A DNA stretch of 64,000 nt from Lichenicola sp965198655 (GCA_965198655.1 OZ240668.1:2046001-2110000); one strand, 5' to 3'. Shown: positions 17,948 through 26,460, numbered from the stretch's first letter. Notes: generated by a model from the sequence alone, not told the origin. Program-made: numbers and translations.

Positions 17948-18121
17948 TCAGCCGATCACCGACCAGCTGAAGGAGGCCCAGTCGAAAACCTGCCCGTTGA
18001 GTTCGCCAAGCGCGACGCAACAGGCGAGGCGTCGTGTTTCCGACATGGCCATGACGTCCGACCACGGCACTCCCCCCTTCACCAGGAACAGGACCTGGCG
18101 AAGCAAGGAGTGCCTGCTCAG
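17948..18121 (-). CDS. Frame −1 extension of the tail assembly chaperone (gpT-like part)
   Basis: This 57-codon frame has no start codon of its own and is entered by slippage from the frame that stops at 18118. It reads LSRHSLLRQVLF, then KGGVPWSDVMAMSETRRL, ALGELNGQVFDWASFSW and stops at 17948-17950. A Trp/Asp/Trp-rich ending of this kind is usual for the T part of G-GT type chaperones. The join would give a protein of about 165 residues. The segment follows coding patterns despite lacking any start, which supports real translation. Confidence 0.75.
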   Translation of the reverse strand: MSRHSLLRQVLFLVKGGVPWSDVMAMSETRRLACCVALGELNGQVFDWASFSWSVIG

Positions 18122-18444
18122 TTTTTTGCGGCGTCGAGCTCCCGATCGCCGTGCCCGGCCGCGTCCGCCTCGTCCGGATAGTGGACACGCGCCAGGGCTT
18201 CCATCCCGGCATTGCCGATCCGCCGCCCGAGCTCGCGAACTCCTTCCTTGGTGACGGGCATCATGACCGGCTTGCCATCGATCGCGTTGACCGAGCAGAT
18301 CATCAGCGCGTAGCGCATCCAGGCGGACGAGGATGCCGCCGTTCCGGCAGCCTCGATCAGGTCGAGCATGTCGCCGGGATTGGCTTCACGCAGCGCGAAG
18401 CGCCGGCCGTCCCCGCTATCAATTTCCGCTGGAAGCGACATCAA
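18118..18444 (-). CDS. Phage tail assembly chaperone (gpG-like part)
   Basis: Small helical protein of 108 residues between tail tube and tape-measure candidate. Recognisable parts are FALREANPGDMLDLIEAAG, WMRYALMICSVNAIDGKPV and VRELGRRIGNAGMEALARV, resembling tail-assembly chaperones that coat the tape measure during assembly. The last codons GCA AAA AAC TGA include a canonical slip site, so a fraction of ribosomes should continue in the −1 frame. The start overlaps the stop of the tube gene by four bases. Confidence 0.8.
   Translation of the reverse strand: MMSLPAEIDSGDGRRFALREANPGDMLDLIEAAGTAASSSAWMRYALMICSVNAIDGKPVMMPVTKEGVRELGRRIGNAGMEALARVHYPDEADAAGHGDRELDAAKN
18121..18127 (-). promoter_or_regulatory. 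Programmed −1 ribosomal frameshift site A AAA AAC
   Basis: On the minus strand the codons GCA AAA AAC are followed at once by TGA. The heptamer A AAA AAC has the X XXY YYZ form in the reading frame, one of the most efficient bacterial −1 slip sites. Slippage bypasses the stop and opens a 57-codon frame whose product looks like a chaperone tail domain. Tail chaperone genes of long-tailed phages commonly use this mechanism. Confidence 0.8.
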
Positions 18445-18866
18445 AGACGGTTCCTCTGGCTGGCATAGAAGCTGATCACCTGCTTGACGATGTTCTCGGC
18501 CTGGTAGTGGCCGGCATGCGTCAAGGTCATCGAGACGCCGACGAACTCGTAGGTGCTGGTCGAGCCGTTCGCCTCGGACACGTACTGGTAGATCGTCCCC
18601 GAGCCGATCACGCCCGAGTTCCAGAACGCCGCCTCGATCGCCGCGACCAGATCATCAAGCGCCGACGACCCACGGTCGACCTGGAACTGCCCGCGCCATC
18701 CCGCCGGGGTGTTGAACTCGATCGGCACGCTATTCAGCGGGTCGGAGCGCTGCTGGCGCACCTCCTGCTGGGCCTGGAACCCGGTCACGTCGCGCAGGTC
18801 GAGCCGGATGCCGTTCCAAAGAAGAACGACCTGGCAATCACGGCCGATACTATAGGGATTACCCAT
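18441..18866 (-). CDS. Phage tail tube protein
   Basis: Inner tube protein of a contractile tail, 141 residues. It has the beta-barrel-like pattern of myoviral tubes: GRDCQVVLLWNGIRLDL, DVTGFQAQQEVRQQ, FNTPAGWRGQFQVDRG, LDDLVAAIEAAFWNSG and a terminal strand YEFVGVSMTLTHAGHYQ. It lies directly downstream of the sheath gene, the normal order. The start at 18866 is preceded by GGAGGCG. It would polymerise into hexameric rings above the baseplate. Confidence 0.85.
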   Translation of the reverse strand: MGNPYSIGRDCQVVLLWNGIRLDLRDVTGFQAQQEVRQQRSDPLNSVPIEFNTPAGWRGQFQVDRGSSALDDLVAAIEAAFWNSGVIGSGTIYQYVSEANGSTSTYEFVGVSMTLTHAGHYQAENIVKQVISFYASQRNRL

Positions 18867-18914
18867 TCGACGCCTCCTTGCTGTGCACTGGCACGCTGGT
18901 CTTCAGTGTGAGGA

Positions 18915-20489
18915 TCAGTTCGGCGCGCTGCCGTTCGCCGTCGACACGGTCACGCTCTGACCGCCTTGCAGGTTCACGATGAACTTCTCGTTGATGCCCT
19001 GGTACTGCACCTGGACGTCCGCCTGCACATAGCCGAGAGCCGTCCGCGTCTGCGGGTTGTTCGAGCCGTCGCAGACCACCGCATAGGGCGTCGCACCGGT
19101 GATGCTGCCGAGGATCCCCTGCTGCACCAGCCCGGACAGGTAGCCGAGCAGCGTGGCGCGTATGTTGGACAGCAGCGTCGAGTTGATGACGCTGCCGACA
19201 TAGCCGCCCATGCCCGCGGCCAGCGTCTCGGCGATGAAGTTGGTCATCCGGGTATAGCTGTCGCCAGCGACCACCGCGTTGCTCGAGCTGTTGTGCCCGC
19301 ACCGGACCGCCCAGTACGAGCCGCCGGGTGCCGGGTTGCAGATCACGTCGATGCCGGCAGAGAACAGGGTCTGCAGCTCGGCCGAGGAATATGTCAACGC
19401 CTGGCCGCTGGAGGCCAGACCGCTCTTCTGGCTTCCGGCAATGCCCGACAACGGCTTGTTGAGGCTGGACTGCTCGGGTGACAGGTTCGCCAGGCAGCCG
19501 GCCACGAAACCCTGCGGGCTGACGATGCGCGTCTGGCCGTTGGCTTGGTCGTACCAGAACAGCCAATCCCCGAACATCAGCTTGGCGGCGTAGCTGTCGA
19601 GGCCGGCTTGTTCCTTGGTCTGCACCGCGGTCGCGATGCTGTCGCCGCTCGGCCCGACCAGGATCATGTAGATCCCTTCCGACAGGCCGAAGCCGCTCTG
19701 TATCGTCCACTGGATGGAATCGCTGCAGTCCGCCAGCATGCCGATGGCACATCCCCGGCCGCGCAGCGCATACATCCCGGTGCGGGCAAGCCCGTCATTG
19801 CCGACCAGCGACGCCGACGTGATCCCGCTGCTGCCATCGGTGCCGTTGAGCAGGGTCTGGTTGCTGATGGACGCGGGCGCGGTGGTCGGTCCGTTGCCGG
19901 CCGCAGCGACGCAAAGGGCAGAGGGTCCGCGGGTGGCGCTTGTCCCGTTGTTGACCGCGCTGATCACGTTGGCCCAGAAGGTCGGGTTGCCGGCGCTTGG
20001 ATCGAGGTTGTCGAACACCTCCGGAAGCTGGCCCGGCATCTGCAACGTCAACCGCCAGCTTCCCGCCCGGGATCCGGCACCCAGGTTCAGGCTGATCTGG
20101 TTTCCCCGGCTGCCGGAGCAGACCGCGGTGAGAAGCATCGGGTAGCTGTTGTTGTTGTAGAGCAGCGCATAGGTCGCCGAAACGTCGGTACCGTCGGTCA
20201 CCCGCACGCCCACGAACGAGGTCGCACCCTGCTGCTGCGCACAAGCGATCGGCGTGCCCAGGTCGTACTGCCGCGCCAGCACTGGTCCGAACGCCGCATT
20301 GTAGTCGGCGATACTGCCCATCACGACCGGCTGATTAACGGGCCCCCAGGACGCGGTACCGACGACGCCGATCTTGTCGGTCGCCACCCCGTTAAGGGAC
20401 AGGGTCTGCGGCGACGCGATCTGGACATACAGATCCGGCACGACCAGGGCGGCCGTGTTCAGGGCGCCTGACTGGGTGATCTGTACCAT
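18915..20489 (-). CDS. Contractile tail sheath protein
   Basis: Major sheath protein, 524 residues, which fixes the particle as contractile-tailed. The N-terminus has the sheath features VVPDLYVQI and IGVVGTASWGPVNQPVVMGS followed by a domain with ATSFVGVRVTDGT. The C-terminal half carries GIAGSQKSG, SAGIDVICNPAPGGSYWAVRC and, near the end, ADVQVQYQGINEKFIVNLQGG, equivalent to the conserved last domain that exchanges strands between subunits. The gene is followed by the tube after 48 bp. Confidence 0.93.
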   Translation of the reverse strand: MVQITQSGALNTAALVVPDLYVQIASPQTLSLNGVATDKIGVVGTASWGPVNQPVVMGSIADYNAAFGPVLARQYDLGTPIACAQQQGATSFVGVRVTDGTDVSATYALLYNNNSYPMLLTAVCSGSRGNQISLNLGAGSRAGSWRLTLQMPGQLPEVFDNLDPSAGNPTFWANVISAVNNGTSATRGPSALCVAAAGNGPTTAPASISNQTLLNGTDGSSGITSASLVGNDGLARTGMYALRGRGCAIGMLADCSDSIQWTIQSGFGLSEGIYMILVGPSGDSIATAVQTKEQAGLDSYAAKLMFGDWLFWYDQANGQTRIVSPQGFVAGCLANLSPEQSSLNKPLSGIAGSQKSGLASSGQALTYSSAELQTLFSAGIDVICNPAPGGSYWAVRCGHNSSSNAVVAGDSYTRMTNFIAETLAAGMGGYVGSVINSTLLSNIRATLLGYLSGLVQQGILGSITGATPYAVVCDGSNNPQTRTALGYVQADVQVQYQGINEKFIVNLQGGQSVTVSTANGSAPN

Positions 20490-20492
20490 GCC

Positions 20493-20675
20493 TTAGTGCT
20501 CCCCGGTCGAAGCGGGCGTGGCACCGGTGCCGGGCAGCACCGGCACCAGCACAAGGTTGCTGTTGCCGCCGGCCAGGACCGCCTGGATCGTGGCAGGATC
20601 TGTGATGACGTCACCACGGTTGTAGCGACCGAACGCATGGAGCACGATCAGCGCGGTGGGTGTGGGTCTGTTCAT
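20493..20675 (-). CDS. Small phage protein between connector fusion and sheath
   Basis: A 60-residue protein starting at ATG 20675, ending three bases before the sheath start. It contains LIVLHAFGRYNRGDVIT and DPATIQAVLAGGNSNLVLVPVLPG, which resembles small structural proteins found before sheath genes in related phages (a compact SH3-like beta pattern). Codon usage matches the neighbours. The function is unknown. The tight spacing (11 bp from the preceding stop, 3 bp to the next start) supports it as a real gene. Confidence 0.65.
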   Translation of the reverse strand: MNRPTPTALIVLHAFGRYNRGDVITDPATIQAVLAGGNSNLVLVPVLPGTGATPASTGEH

Positions 20676-20686
20676 TCGAATCCTAT

Positions 20687-22606
20687 CTAGTTGATGAGAT
20701 CGAGTTGAGGGACCGTCGACTGTCGGACCGCCGCTGCCAGCGCTGCGCCAATGGCGGCCACGCGTCCCATGTCGGGTCCGGCCGGCGTGAAGGTCGGCAT
20801 CATCCAGCCGCCCTCGGCAAGCTCGTTCCACGCATAGATCAAGCCGACCTGAGCCGGACAAGCGGGAGCCTGCGAAACCAGGTAGTCTACCATCTCCACG
20901 ACGTGCGCGCCGAGCTGCACGTCGCTTGGCGCGTCGTAGTAGTTGTCGACGGTGAGGCTGGCCGGGATCGGGTAGAACGGCTGCGGGGTCTCAATCAACG
21001 GACGCTGGTCCCAGCCGCTCATGGCGGTGGGGACCATGGGAAACCCGGTGCTGCCCCGCGCCGCCCAGTCCGCGCGAGCGGCTTGCGTCAGCGATGTATA
21101 CGCCTGTTCCGAGCCATCCAGCCGTGGCACCGCATAAGCGCCGCTGGCATCCGCACCCGCCGCCTGCGCAGCCGCGATGTTCGAGTAGTCGGCAAGAGCC
21201 GCACCCGACAACCAGACGATATACGGGTTGTCGCCTCCTGCCGCCTGGACCTGCTGCCTGACTAGGCTGATCGCGGCCGCAACCCCGCCGGCGGGCAGCC
21301 CCGCGGTCTGCGCGGCGGACGCGTCCAGCACCAGGTACAGCGGCCTGTTGCCGAGCACCGTCATGTAGCCGGGCTGCGTCATCATGCTGATGTCGCGCAG
21401 CAGCGACGGCTGGTCCTGCCCTCCGCTTCCCCAGTTGGAGGTCTGCCCAAGCATGCAGAAACGCAACCGGCCTCTCAGGCTGCTGCTCAGGTAGAGTTGC
21501 AACGCCAGGCTGAGCGTGTCGCCAGGCTGGAAGCTGTCGAACGCCCAAAACGACAAGCCTGCCTGCAACGCCGCCACGATCTCCGCATCGATGGTCGCCT
21601 GCGTCGCTTTCGGCCACGACGCCACGCCATTCGTCACCGTCGCGTTCGGCGGCAGGCGGTCCTGGAACGCCGGCAGCGACAGGGCCGCCGCGCATTGCTG
21701 GTCGATGCTGTTCGCCGGATCGTACCAGGCGTCGAACCGCACCGCCCCGAGCGGCGGGATCACCAGCGGCGCGGATGGAGTCACGCAACTAAACCCCACC
21801 TCCGGCCCGGCGCCGCTCAAGGTCCCGACCCCGAACAGCATCTGCGGGCCGGTCATCACCAGTGTGGTCGGATACTCGACCAAGTAGTCCAGGTTTCGCC
21901 GGTACAGGTTCGCGTTCTCCGACGCGTCCGTCTCGTAGGTGTCATGGTAGCGCAGGCGCGCGACCGTCCCGTCCGACAACGGAAACCAGTCGACATCCGA
22001 CAGGCTGTTGTCCACGCTGCTCGCCAGCAGGTCACGTCCTGCCGGCGTGGAACACCATACCGCAATCATGATGCCCTGCTCCTGGCGCCGGGTTTCCATG
22101 ATCGCGGTGCCGCTGCCGACCATCCGGCCTGAGACCTTGGCGCCGCTCATGGTCACGGCACTGCCGGCACACGTCGCACCCGGGATGAGGCCGGCGAACC
22201 CGGCAGCTACGCTCGCCGGCGTGTCCGTGGCCGACACCGGCCAGGAATAGGCAACGCCTGCGACCGTCAAACCGGCAGTCTGCCCGGCACCGCCGACGCC
22301 CCCAAATGACGCGGTGTCACCGACGCACGACACGGTCAGGGTCGGGCTGGTCTCCGAGATGGTTCTCCAGACACGCCGATAGCGAGAGGTGTCCTTCGTG
22401 CTGTTCTCCTTGCTGAACACCGTCACCGTCTGCGTGCCGGCAGCGAGGTCAGCGTTAAGCGCGCGGTTCGTGGGCCAGCCGCGGTAGATCTTCACCAGGG
22501 CATCGCTAACGCTCGGCTGAGCGATCCCGTTGGGATAGATCGCCTGCTCGACCAGGCTGCACAGAGCGGCCTCCACATCCGAGATGTCCGCCATCCTGTC
22601 GCTCAC
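20687..22606 (-). CDS. Tail/connector protein fused to a WbsX/GH99-like glycosidase domain
   Basis: The protein has 639 residues in two parts. Residues 1-250 look like a phage connector or tail-completion protein (AALCSLVEQAIYPNGIAQ, VKIYRGWPTNRALNADLAAG, EQGIMIAVWCSTPAGRDLL). Residues 285-639 resemble the GH99-like/WbsX family, which acts on mannose-type polysaccharide: VRFDAWYDP (290-298), GLSFWAFDSF (350-359), NRPLYLVLD (420-428), GWDQRP (531-536) and the near-diagnostic YAWNELAEGGWMMPT (591-605). The fusion places a potential glycan hydrolase on the particle. No frameshift or internal start was seen at the junction. Catalytic activity is unproven. Confidence 0.75.
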   Translation of the reverse strand: MSDRMADISDVEAALCSLVEQAIYPNGIAQPSVSDALVKIYRGWPTNRALNADLAAGTQTVTVFSKENSTKDTSRYRRVWRTISETSPTLTVSCVGDTASFGGVGGAGQTAGLTVAGVAYSWPVSATDTPASVAAGFAGLIPGATCAGSAVTMSGAKVSGRMVGSGTAIMETRRQEQGIMIAVWCSTPAGRDLLASSVDNSLSDVDWFPLSDGTVARLRYHDTYETDASENANLYRRNLDYLVEYPTTLVMTGPQMLFGVGTLSGAGPEVGFSCVTPSAPLVIPPLGAVRFDAWYDPANSIDQQCAAALSLPAFQDRLPPNATVTNGVASWPKATQATIDAEIVAALQAGLSFWAFDSFQPGDTLSLALQLYLSSSLRGRLRFCMLGQTSNWGSGGQDQPSLLRDISMMTQPGYMTVLGNRPLYLVLDASAAQTAGLPAGGVAAAISLVRQQVQAAGGDNPYIVWLSGAALADYSNIAAAQAAGADASGAYAVPRLDGSEQAYTSLTQAARADWAARGSTGFPMVPTAMSGWDQRPLIETPQPFYPIPASLTVDNYYDAPSDVQLGAHVVEMVDYLVSQAPACPAQVGLIYAWNELAEGGWMMPTFTPAGPDMGRVAAIGAALAAAVRQSTVPQLDLIN

Positions 22607-22641
22607 CTCCGGCTTAAAACATCATGCAATCGGCCGCCGCA

Positions 22642-23283
22642 TCAGGTCGTGGCCAGGCCCGCGAGAAGCCGCCAGCCGAACGGCGACAGCTCAGCACTGA
22701 CGATCTCGTAATCCTGTCCGGCGCTGTCCTGGAGGCGCATCCCGAACACCAGGGTGATCCCCGGTATCGGAGGAGCAAGGACATCGTAGTAGGCGGCCTT
22801 GACGTCGCTTGGCAGCCTCGTCGTGTCCTGCTCGCCACGCGTCCTGGCCGACATGCTCACCGGCCAGCCCTGGGCGATCACCGTGTCTGTGCTGCTGGTG
22901 CGTCCGCCATAGGAGTTCGTGCCGGCACTTGTCGTCACGTCGGTGTTCAACACGTCCAGCACCTGGTCGCACAACACGCACAAGGCCGGCCGCAGCGGCT
23001 CGGTGCGCGCCACGAAGTGCGTGTCGTCGCCGACCAGGTAGTCGCCCTGCTGGACAAGCGTCGGATCGGCCAGCAGCGTCACGTAGGCATGGTTGGGCTG
23101 GGCGGTAGAGATAAGCCTGAAGTCTGGAGTCACGTCGAAGGCGCAATAGATGTTGCCGTAAGGGGTGCCGGACACCGGCGACATCGGGGACGTGGGTCGA
23201 TAAAGCGCCTGGGACACGCCCACGATGGATGCGGCTCGCGCCAGCCCGTAGGCGATCTTCTGGTTGACAAAGGTTTGCAGCAA
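22642..23283 (-). CDS. Phage head/neck structural protein
   Basis: Protein of 213 residues following the putative head proteins and preceding the connector fusion. It is beta-rich (YGNIYCAFDVTPDFRLIS, PNHAYVTLLADPTLVQQGDYLVG, DDTHFVARTEPLRP) and ends with DYEIVSAELSPFGWRLLAGL. The pattern of a value-plus-measurement SH3-like barrel is typical of head-closure or stopper proteins, but I do not recognise the exact family. Assignment is from genomic order. Confidence 0.6.
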   Translation of the reverse strand: MLQTFVNQKIAYGLARAASIVGVSQALYRPTSPMSPVSGTPYGNIYCAFDVTPDFRLISTAQPNHAYVTLLADPTLVQQGDYLVGDDTHFVARTEPLRPALCVLCDQVLDVLNTDVTTSAGTNSYGGRTSSTDTVIAQGWPVSMSARTRGEQDTTRLPSDVKAAYYDVLAPPIPGITLVFGMRLQDSAGQDYEIVSAELSPFGWRLLAGLATT

Positions 23284-23298
23284 CGACGTGCCTCTCGA

Positions 23299-23850
23299 TC
23301 AGGCGACGGAGATGACCCCGCCGTTGTTCCAAAGCTGGCCGCTGCCGACCGCAGGCTGTGCAGCGGGCAGGTTCGCCATCATCACGCTGCTGCCGAATGC
23401 CGGCGCTTGTGCCGCAAGGGTTCCGCCTGACACCTGCAGCGCAACCCCGGTCGTCAGCACGCGACCATCCGCCGTTCCGGCCACCGCGCTGCCTGCGGGC
23501 CAAAGGCGGATGCCGGACGCGCCCCCTTTCAGGTCCGGGAAGTAGAACCGGTTGCCGCCCCCGCCGCTGGTGACGGTGCCGCCGAGCTGGACGTTGATTG
23601 GAACCGGCAGCGGAAACCAGAGCAGGAGGTTGCCGCTCGTCTGCGCGTCGAACAAGGCGGCAAACCCGATCGGTCCCCACGCCGCGCCGGCGGGTCCCAC
23701 CGTGCCGCTTCCAACGTCGGCGACGAGGCCGCTATCGAGATCCCCGAGCACGAACGGACGCCGCACGTAGGCCGCGTCTGCCGGCTCTGCCAGCACACCG
23801 GCCTGGACGGCGCTGCCGTAGCCGATCCAGCCGTTGAAGAATATGGCCAT
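23299..23850 (-). CDS. Phage virion protein, unrecognised
   Basis: Protein of 183 residues between the adaptor-like gene and the neck-like gene. It is rich in Gly, Ala and Val with a beta-strand character (FFNGWIGYGSAVQAG, LLLWFPLPVPINVQLGG, RFYFPDLKGGASGIRLWPAG, QLWNNGGVISVA). There is no membrane segment or catalytic motif. Placement in the head-connector block suggests a decoration or minor structural protein; I do not recognise the family. Confidence 0.6.
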   Translation of the reverse strand: MAIFFNGWIGYGSAVQAGVLAEPADAAYVRRPFVLGDLDSGLVADVGSGTVGPAGAAWGPIGFAALFDAQTSGNLLLWFPLPVPINVQLGGTVTSGGGGNRFYFPDLKGGASGIRLWPAGSAVAGTADGRVLTTGVALQVSGGTLAAQAPAFGSSVMMANLPAAQPAVGSGQLWNNGGVISVA

Positions 23851-23883
23851 CTTTCTCGCGTACCTCCGGCAGGATCGGGAAAA

Positions 23884-24285
23884 CTAGATAAGGATGGCAG
23901 CGTCGTCGCGGATCCCGGGACCCATTGGAACGCCGAGGAAGAAGGCGAGCCGACGACACCAGTCGTCGAACAAGCGGGCGCGGTCGGCCACCTCGGACCG
24001 GTTGTGCTTCCACACCGACGCCTGGTCGGTGTCCAGGTTGGCGCCTGCAGCCGGAACCGCCTGCTCAAGCGCGTACAGGGTCGACAAGTACTGCCTGACG
24101 ACCTGGAACTCGCTCGGGCCCAGGTTGGTGAGACGGAACTCGAGCGTTCCATAGGCCTCGAAGAAGCGCCAGGACTGGAAGCCGGAGCTTCCGGCACCGT
24201 AGGCGGGATATCCGCAGAAGCGGCGCACATCCACCCGCTCCGCATCGGACAGCGGCGAGGCATCGAGGCTAGACGATCCGGACAT
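23884..24285 (-). CDS. Phage head-tail adaptor-like protein
   Basis: Protein of 133 residues directly after the capsid gene. It starts MSGSSSLDASPLSDAERVD, then RRFCGYPAYG, YGTLEFRLTNLGPSEFQVVR, and a helical C-terminus (ADRARLFDDWCRRLAFFLG). The position and helical bundle character correspond to head-completion adaptors that dock on the portal. There is no specific motif, so the call depends on order. The start at 24285 lies 63 bp after the capsid stop. Confidence 0.6.
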   Translation of the reverse strand: MSGSSSLDASPLSDAERVDVRRFCGYPAYGAGSSGFQSWRFFEAYGTLEFRLTNLGPSEFQVVRQYLSTLYALEQAVPAAGANLDTDQASVWKHNRSEVADRARLFDDWCRRLAFFLGVPMGPGIRDDAAILI

Positions 24286-24348
24286 GCGCTCCTCCCCATG
24301 ACGCGCAGCATCCGGGAGGACGGCGAAGCGTCCTCCCCTTGCTGATGA

Positions 24349-25722
24349 CTACAGGCTCTCGATCACCACGCCGCGCTTGAGGTAGCTGTTGGTCGCGGTC
24401 GGGATGATGGTCGTGCTGGCCGTCGCGTCGGTCGGCAGCGCATAGCCGCCGATCCAGTACCAGGACTGGGCGATGATCTGCTTGAGCCGGTCGAGCGGCT
24501 CGCGCGTCACCATGACGACGCTGTCGACCTGCTCCATCAGCGACTTTTCCGCATCCGGGATGTCGCGGTGGCTGGCGTCGGCATAGTCGCCCTCGACCAG
24601 CGCCCCCTTGCCGCAGACGATCGCCCGATGGATCGCGCCCGCGCCCAGCGACACCTGCTGCGGCGCTTCCGTGGTCGGAATGAACCGCACGCCGAGCAGC
24701 TCGACGATCGAGCCAGCCTGGTAGGTTTCCGTGCCGTAGGCGCCGCGATACAGGTACTTGAAGTCGCCATCGCGGAACAAGCCCAGCATCTGCTGGTCGT
24801 CGAGGTAGCAATGGAAGCAGCCGTCGACGGTCGGCACGTTGTTCATGCGCAAGGCGGCGACTGCCGACAGCACGGTCTGGATGCCGAGCGTGTCGCCCGG
24901 CACGTAGCTCGCCGAACCATAGGTGCCGGTCGGCGCCACGAGTGCCGCCGTGCTCAGGCGGCCGTTCGGCCGCAGCACTAGGGGTGCCGTCGCCGCTACC
25001 ACGGGCTGCGCCAGCGCACCATCCGACATGCTGATGTTGGTCGAGAAGGTGAGGCTGCCCGAGTTCCCGTTCGGCGCCGTGGACACGTTGACCGCATCCG
25101 CCGTGCTCGACACCAGCGTGTAGGAGTTGCTGCCGACAGTCACCGTCATACCGCTGGTCGAGGCGACCGGCACGACCTGTCCGTAGCTGTTCATCACGTT
25201 CTGGAAACCGCGTATGTCGTCGACGAAGATCGTCTTGGCGGCGGCGGCAAGTGCTGTGTTGACCCGGGTGTTGCCGCCGAGGTAGCCGCCGACGCCGCCG
25301 GGTGCTCCACCGAACAGCGTGTTGCGCGCGATCCGGTCGAGCGACTGCATCGCCTGCACGCCGTTGGTGCGCGCGTTGGCCAGGAACTGACTGGCGATGC
25401 CGACCCCCTCGGTGACCATGTTGAGGTCGATGGTGTCGCCGTACTGGTTGATCGTCAGCGTGTACTGCTCGACACTCCAGCTCGACGGCGTCATGCCGTT
25501 GTCGAAGTTGGTGTTGACGCTCGGCACCATCGGCGTGGTCACCGGCGACTTCAGCCCCTTGCGGGTCTTGGTTACGGTCTCGCCGATACGGTTCGGGAAC
25601 ACCTCACGGTCGGCGATGGACCGGAAGCTCAGGCGAGACTGGAGTCCGTCCTGGAACTCGCGGGCGAGGAAGCCCTGCTGGATGATCGGCTGTAGCTGGG
25701 ACGGAAAGTTCTGGATTGGCAT
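24349..25722 (-). CDS. Phage major capsid protein (HK97-type fold likely)
   Basis: The protein has 457 residues directly after the scaffold gene. The N-terminal arm (QLQPIIQQGFLAREFQDGL) and the following FDNGMTPSSWSVEQYTLTINQYGDTIDLNMV are typical of capsid proteins with an extended arm and P-domain. A beta-rich insertion occurs at about residues 165-240 (TIFVDDIRGFQNVMNSYGQV, SGMTVTVGSNSYTLV), likely an extra domain on the capsomer. The C-terminal part holds YLDDQQMLGLFRDGDFKYL, ELLGVRFIPTTEAPQQ and a closing DRLKQIIAQSWYWIGGYA. It should be the most abundant product of the cluster. Confidence 0.85.
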   Translation of the reverse strand: MPIQNFPSQLQPIIQQGFLAREFQDGLQSRLSFRSIADREVFPNRIGETVTKTRKGLKSPVTTPMVPSVNTNFDNGMTPSSWSVEQYTLTINQYGDTIDLNMVTEGVGIASQFLANARTNGVQAMQSLDRIARNTLFGGAPGGVGGYLGGNTRVNTALAAAAKTIFVDDIRGFQNVMNSYGQVVPVASTSGMTVTVGSNSYTLVSSTADAVNVSTAPNGNSGSLTFSTNISMSDGALAQPVVAATAPLVLRPNGRLSTAALVAPTGTYGSASYVPGDTLGIQTVLSAVAALRMNNVPTVDGCFHCYLDDQQMLGLFRDGDFKYLYRGAYGTETYQAGSIVELLGVRFIPTTEAPQQVSLGAGAIHRAIVCGKGALVEGDYADASHRDIPDAEKSLMEQVDSVVMVTREPLDRLKQIIAQSWYWIGGYALPTDATASTTIIPTATNSYLKRGVVIESL

Positions 25723-25786
25723 GCGGTGGTGTTACCCTTCGTTGACGGCATACGATGACGGCAGGGTCGAGGCTGTTGGAACGGCC

Positions 25787-26332
25787 TCAGCGCGAGGAAG
25801 CCAGCAGGCGATCGCGCTCGGCCTGCCAAGCCGCACGCGACAGGCTGCGCGCGTCGACGTTGGTCGGCTGCGCGGGTGCCGGCGGCCGCTGCAACTGTGC
25901 GGTGGTGACCGTCGGCGCCGCTCCGGCCTCGGCCGCGAACAGGTACGGCTTGCGTTGCCGCAGGCTCTCGATGACCTCCTCGACCCCCTGCACGCCGCCG
26001 TTCTCGTCGAAGCTCAGCGCACCGGTATCGGCCAGGCGAAGCCCGTCGAGGTCGACGATGCCGGACCGGATCGCGTGGGTCTTCAGCTCGGCCTGCAGCA
26101 CGCGGCTGCGCGCCTCCTCGCGCGCGGCGGCGACGGCCTCGTCGCGGTCACGCGCGGCGGCGGCGCAGGCCGCCTCGCGCTCGCTCTGCGCGATCCGCGC
26201 CTGCTCGCGATAGCGGGCGACTTCGCGACGCAGCTTCTTCTCGGTGTCGGTGATCTCCCGCGGCAGCTCGCTCGCCTCTGCCGGCGGCGGCTCGTCGATC
26301 GGGTCGAGCATGTCTGGGCTCTGCTCTGCCAT
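25787..26332 (-). CDS. Phage scaffold/assembly protein (coiled coil)
   Basis: Protein of 181 residues between portal and capsid. Residues 25-95 are charged heptad-like (EITDTEKKLRREVARYREQ, AAARDRDEAVAAAREEAR), a strong coiled-coil signature of scaffolds, then RSGIVDLDGLRLAD and FDENGGVQGVEEVIESLRQ. The C-terminus is a short basic helix (LSRAAWQAERDRLLA) as found in capsid-binding scaffolds. The ATG at 26332 is preferred; upstream in-frame sequence overlaps the portal gene and lacks coding character. Confidence 0.82.
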   Translation of the reverse strand: MAEQSPDMLDPIDEPPPAEASELPREITDTEKKLRREVARYREQARIAQSEREAACAAAARDRDEAVAAAREEARSRVLQAELKTHAIRSGIVDLDGLRLADTGALSFDENGGVQGVEEVIESLRQRKPYLFAAEAGAAPTVTTAQLQRPPAPAQPTNVDARSLSRAAWQAERDRLLASSR

Positions 26333-26410
26333 GAGCTGGACAGGTCCTTCTCCATGCGCCTTCGTCCGCGCCGTCACATGACGGTGCAGGCGTGTGAAGG
26401 CGAGGTATGC

Positions 26411-26458
26411 TGCGTCGTCCGGGACGCCGATGTGCGTGCGTCGTCCGGAACGCCGATG
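26411..26458. repeat. Imperfect tandem direct repeat, 22-bp units
   Basis: Two copies of a 22-bp unit (26411-26432 and 26437-26458) beginning TGCGTCGTCCGG and ending CGCCGATG differ at one base and are offset by 26 bp. They lie in the non-coding gap between the portal stop (26461) and the scaffold start (26332). They could be a recent duplication or a protein-binding site; nothing more can be said from sequence. Confidence 0.6.
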
Positions 26459-26460
26459 CG

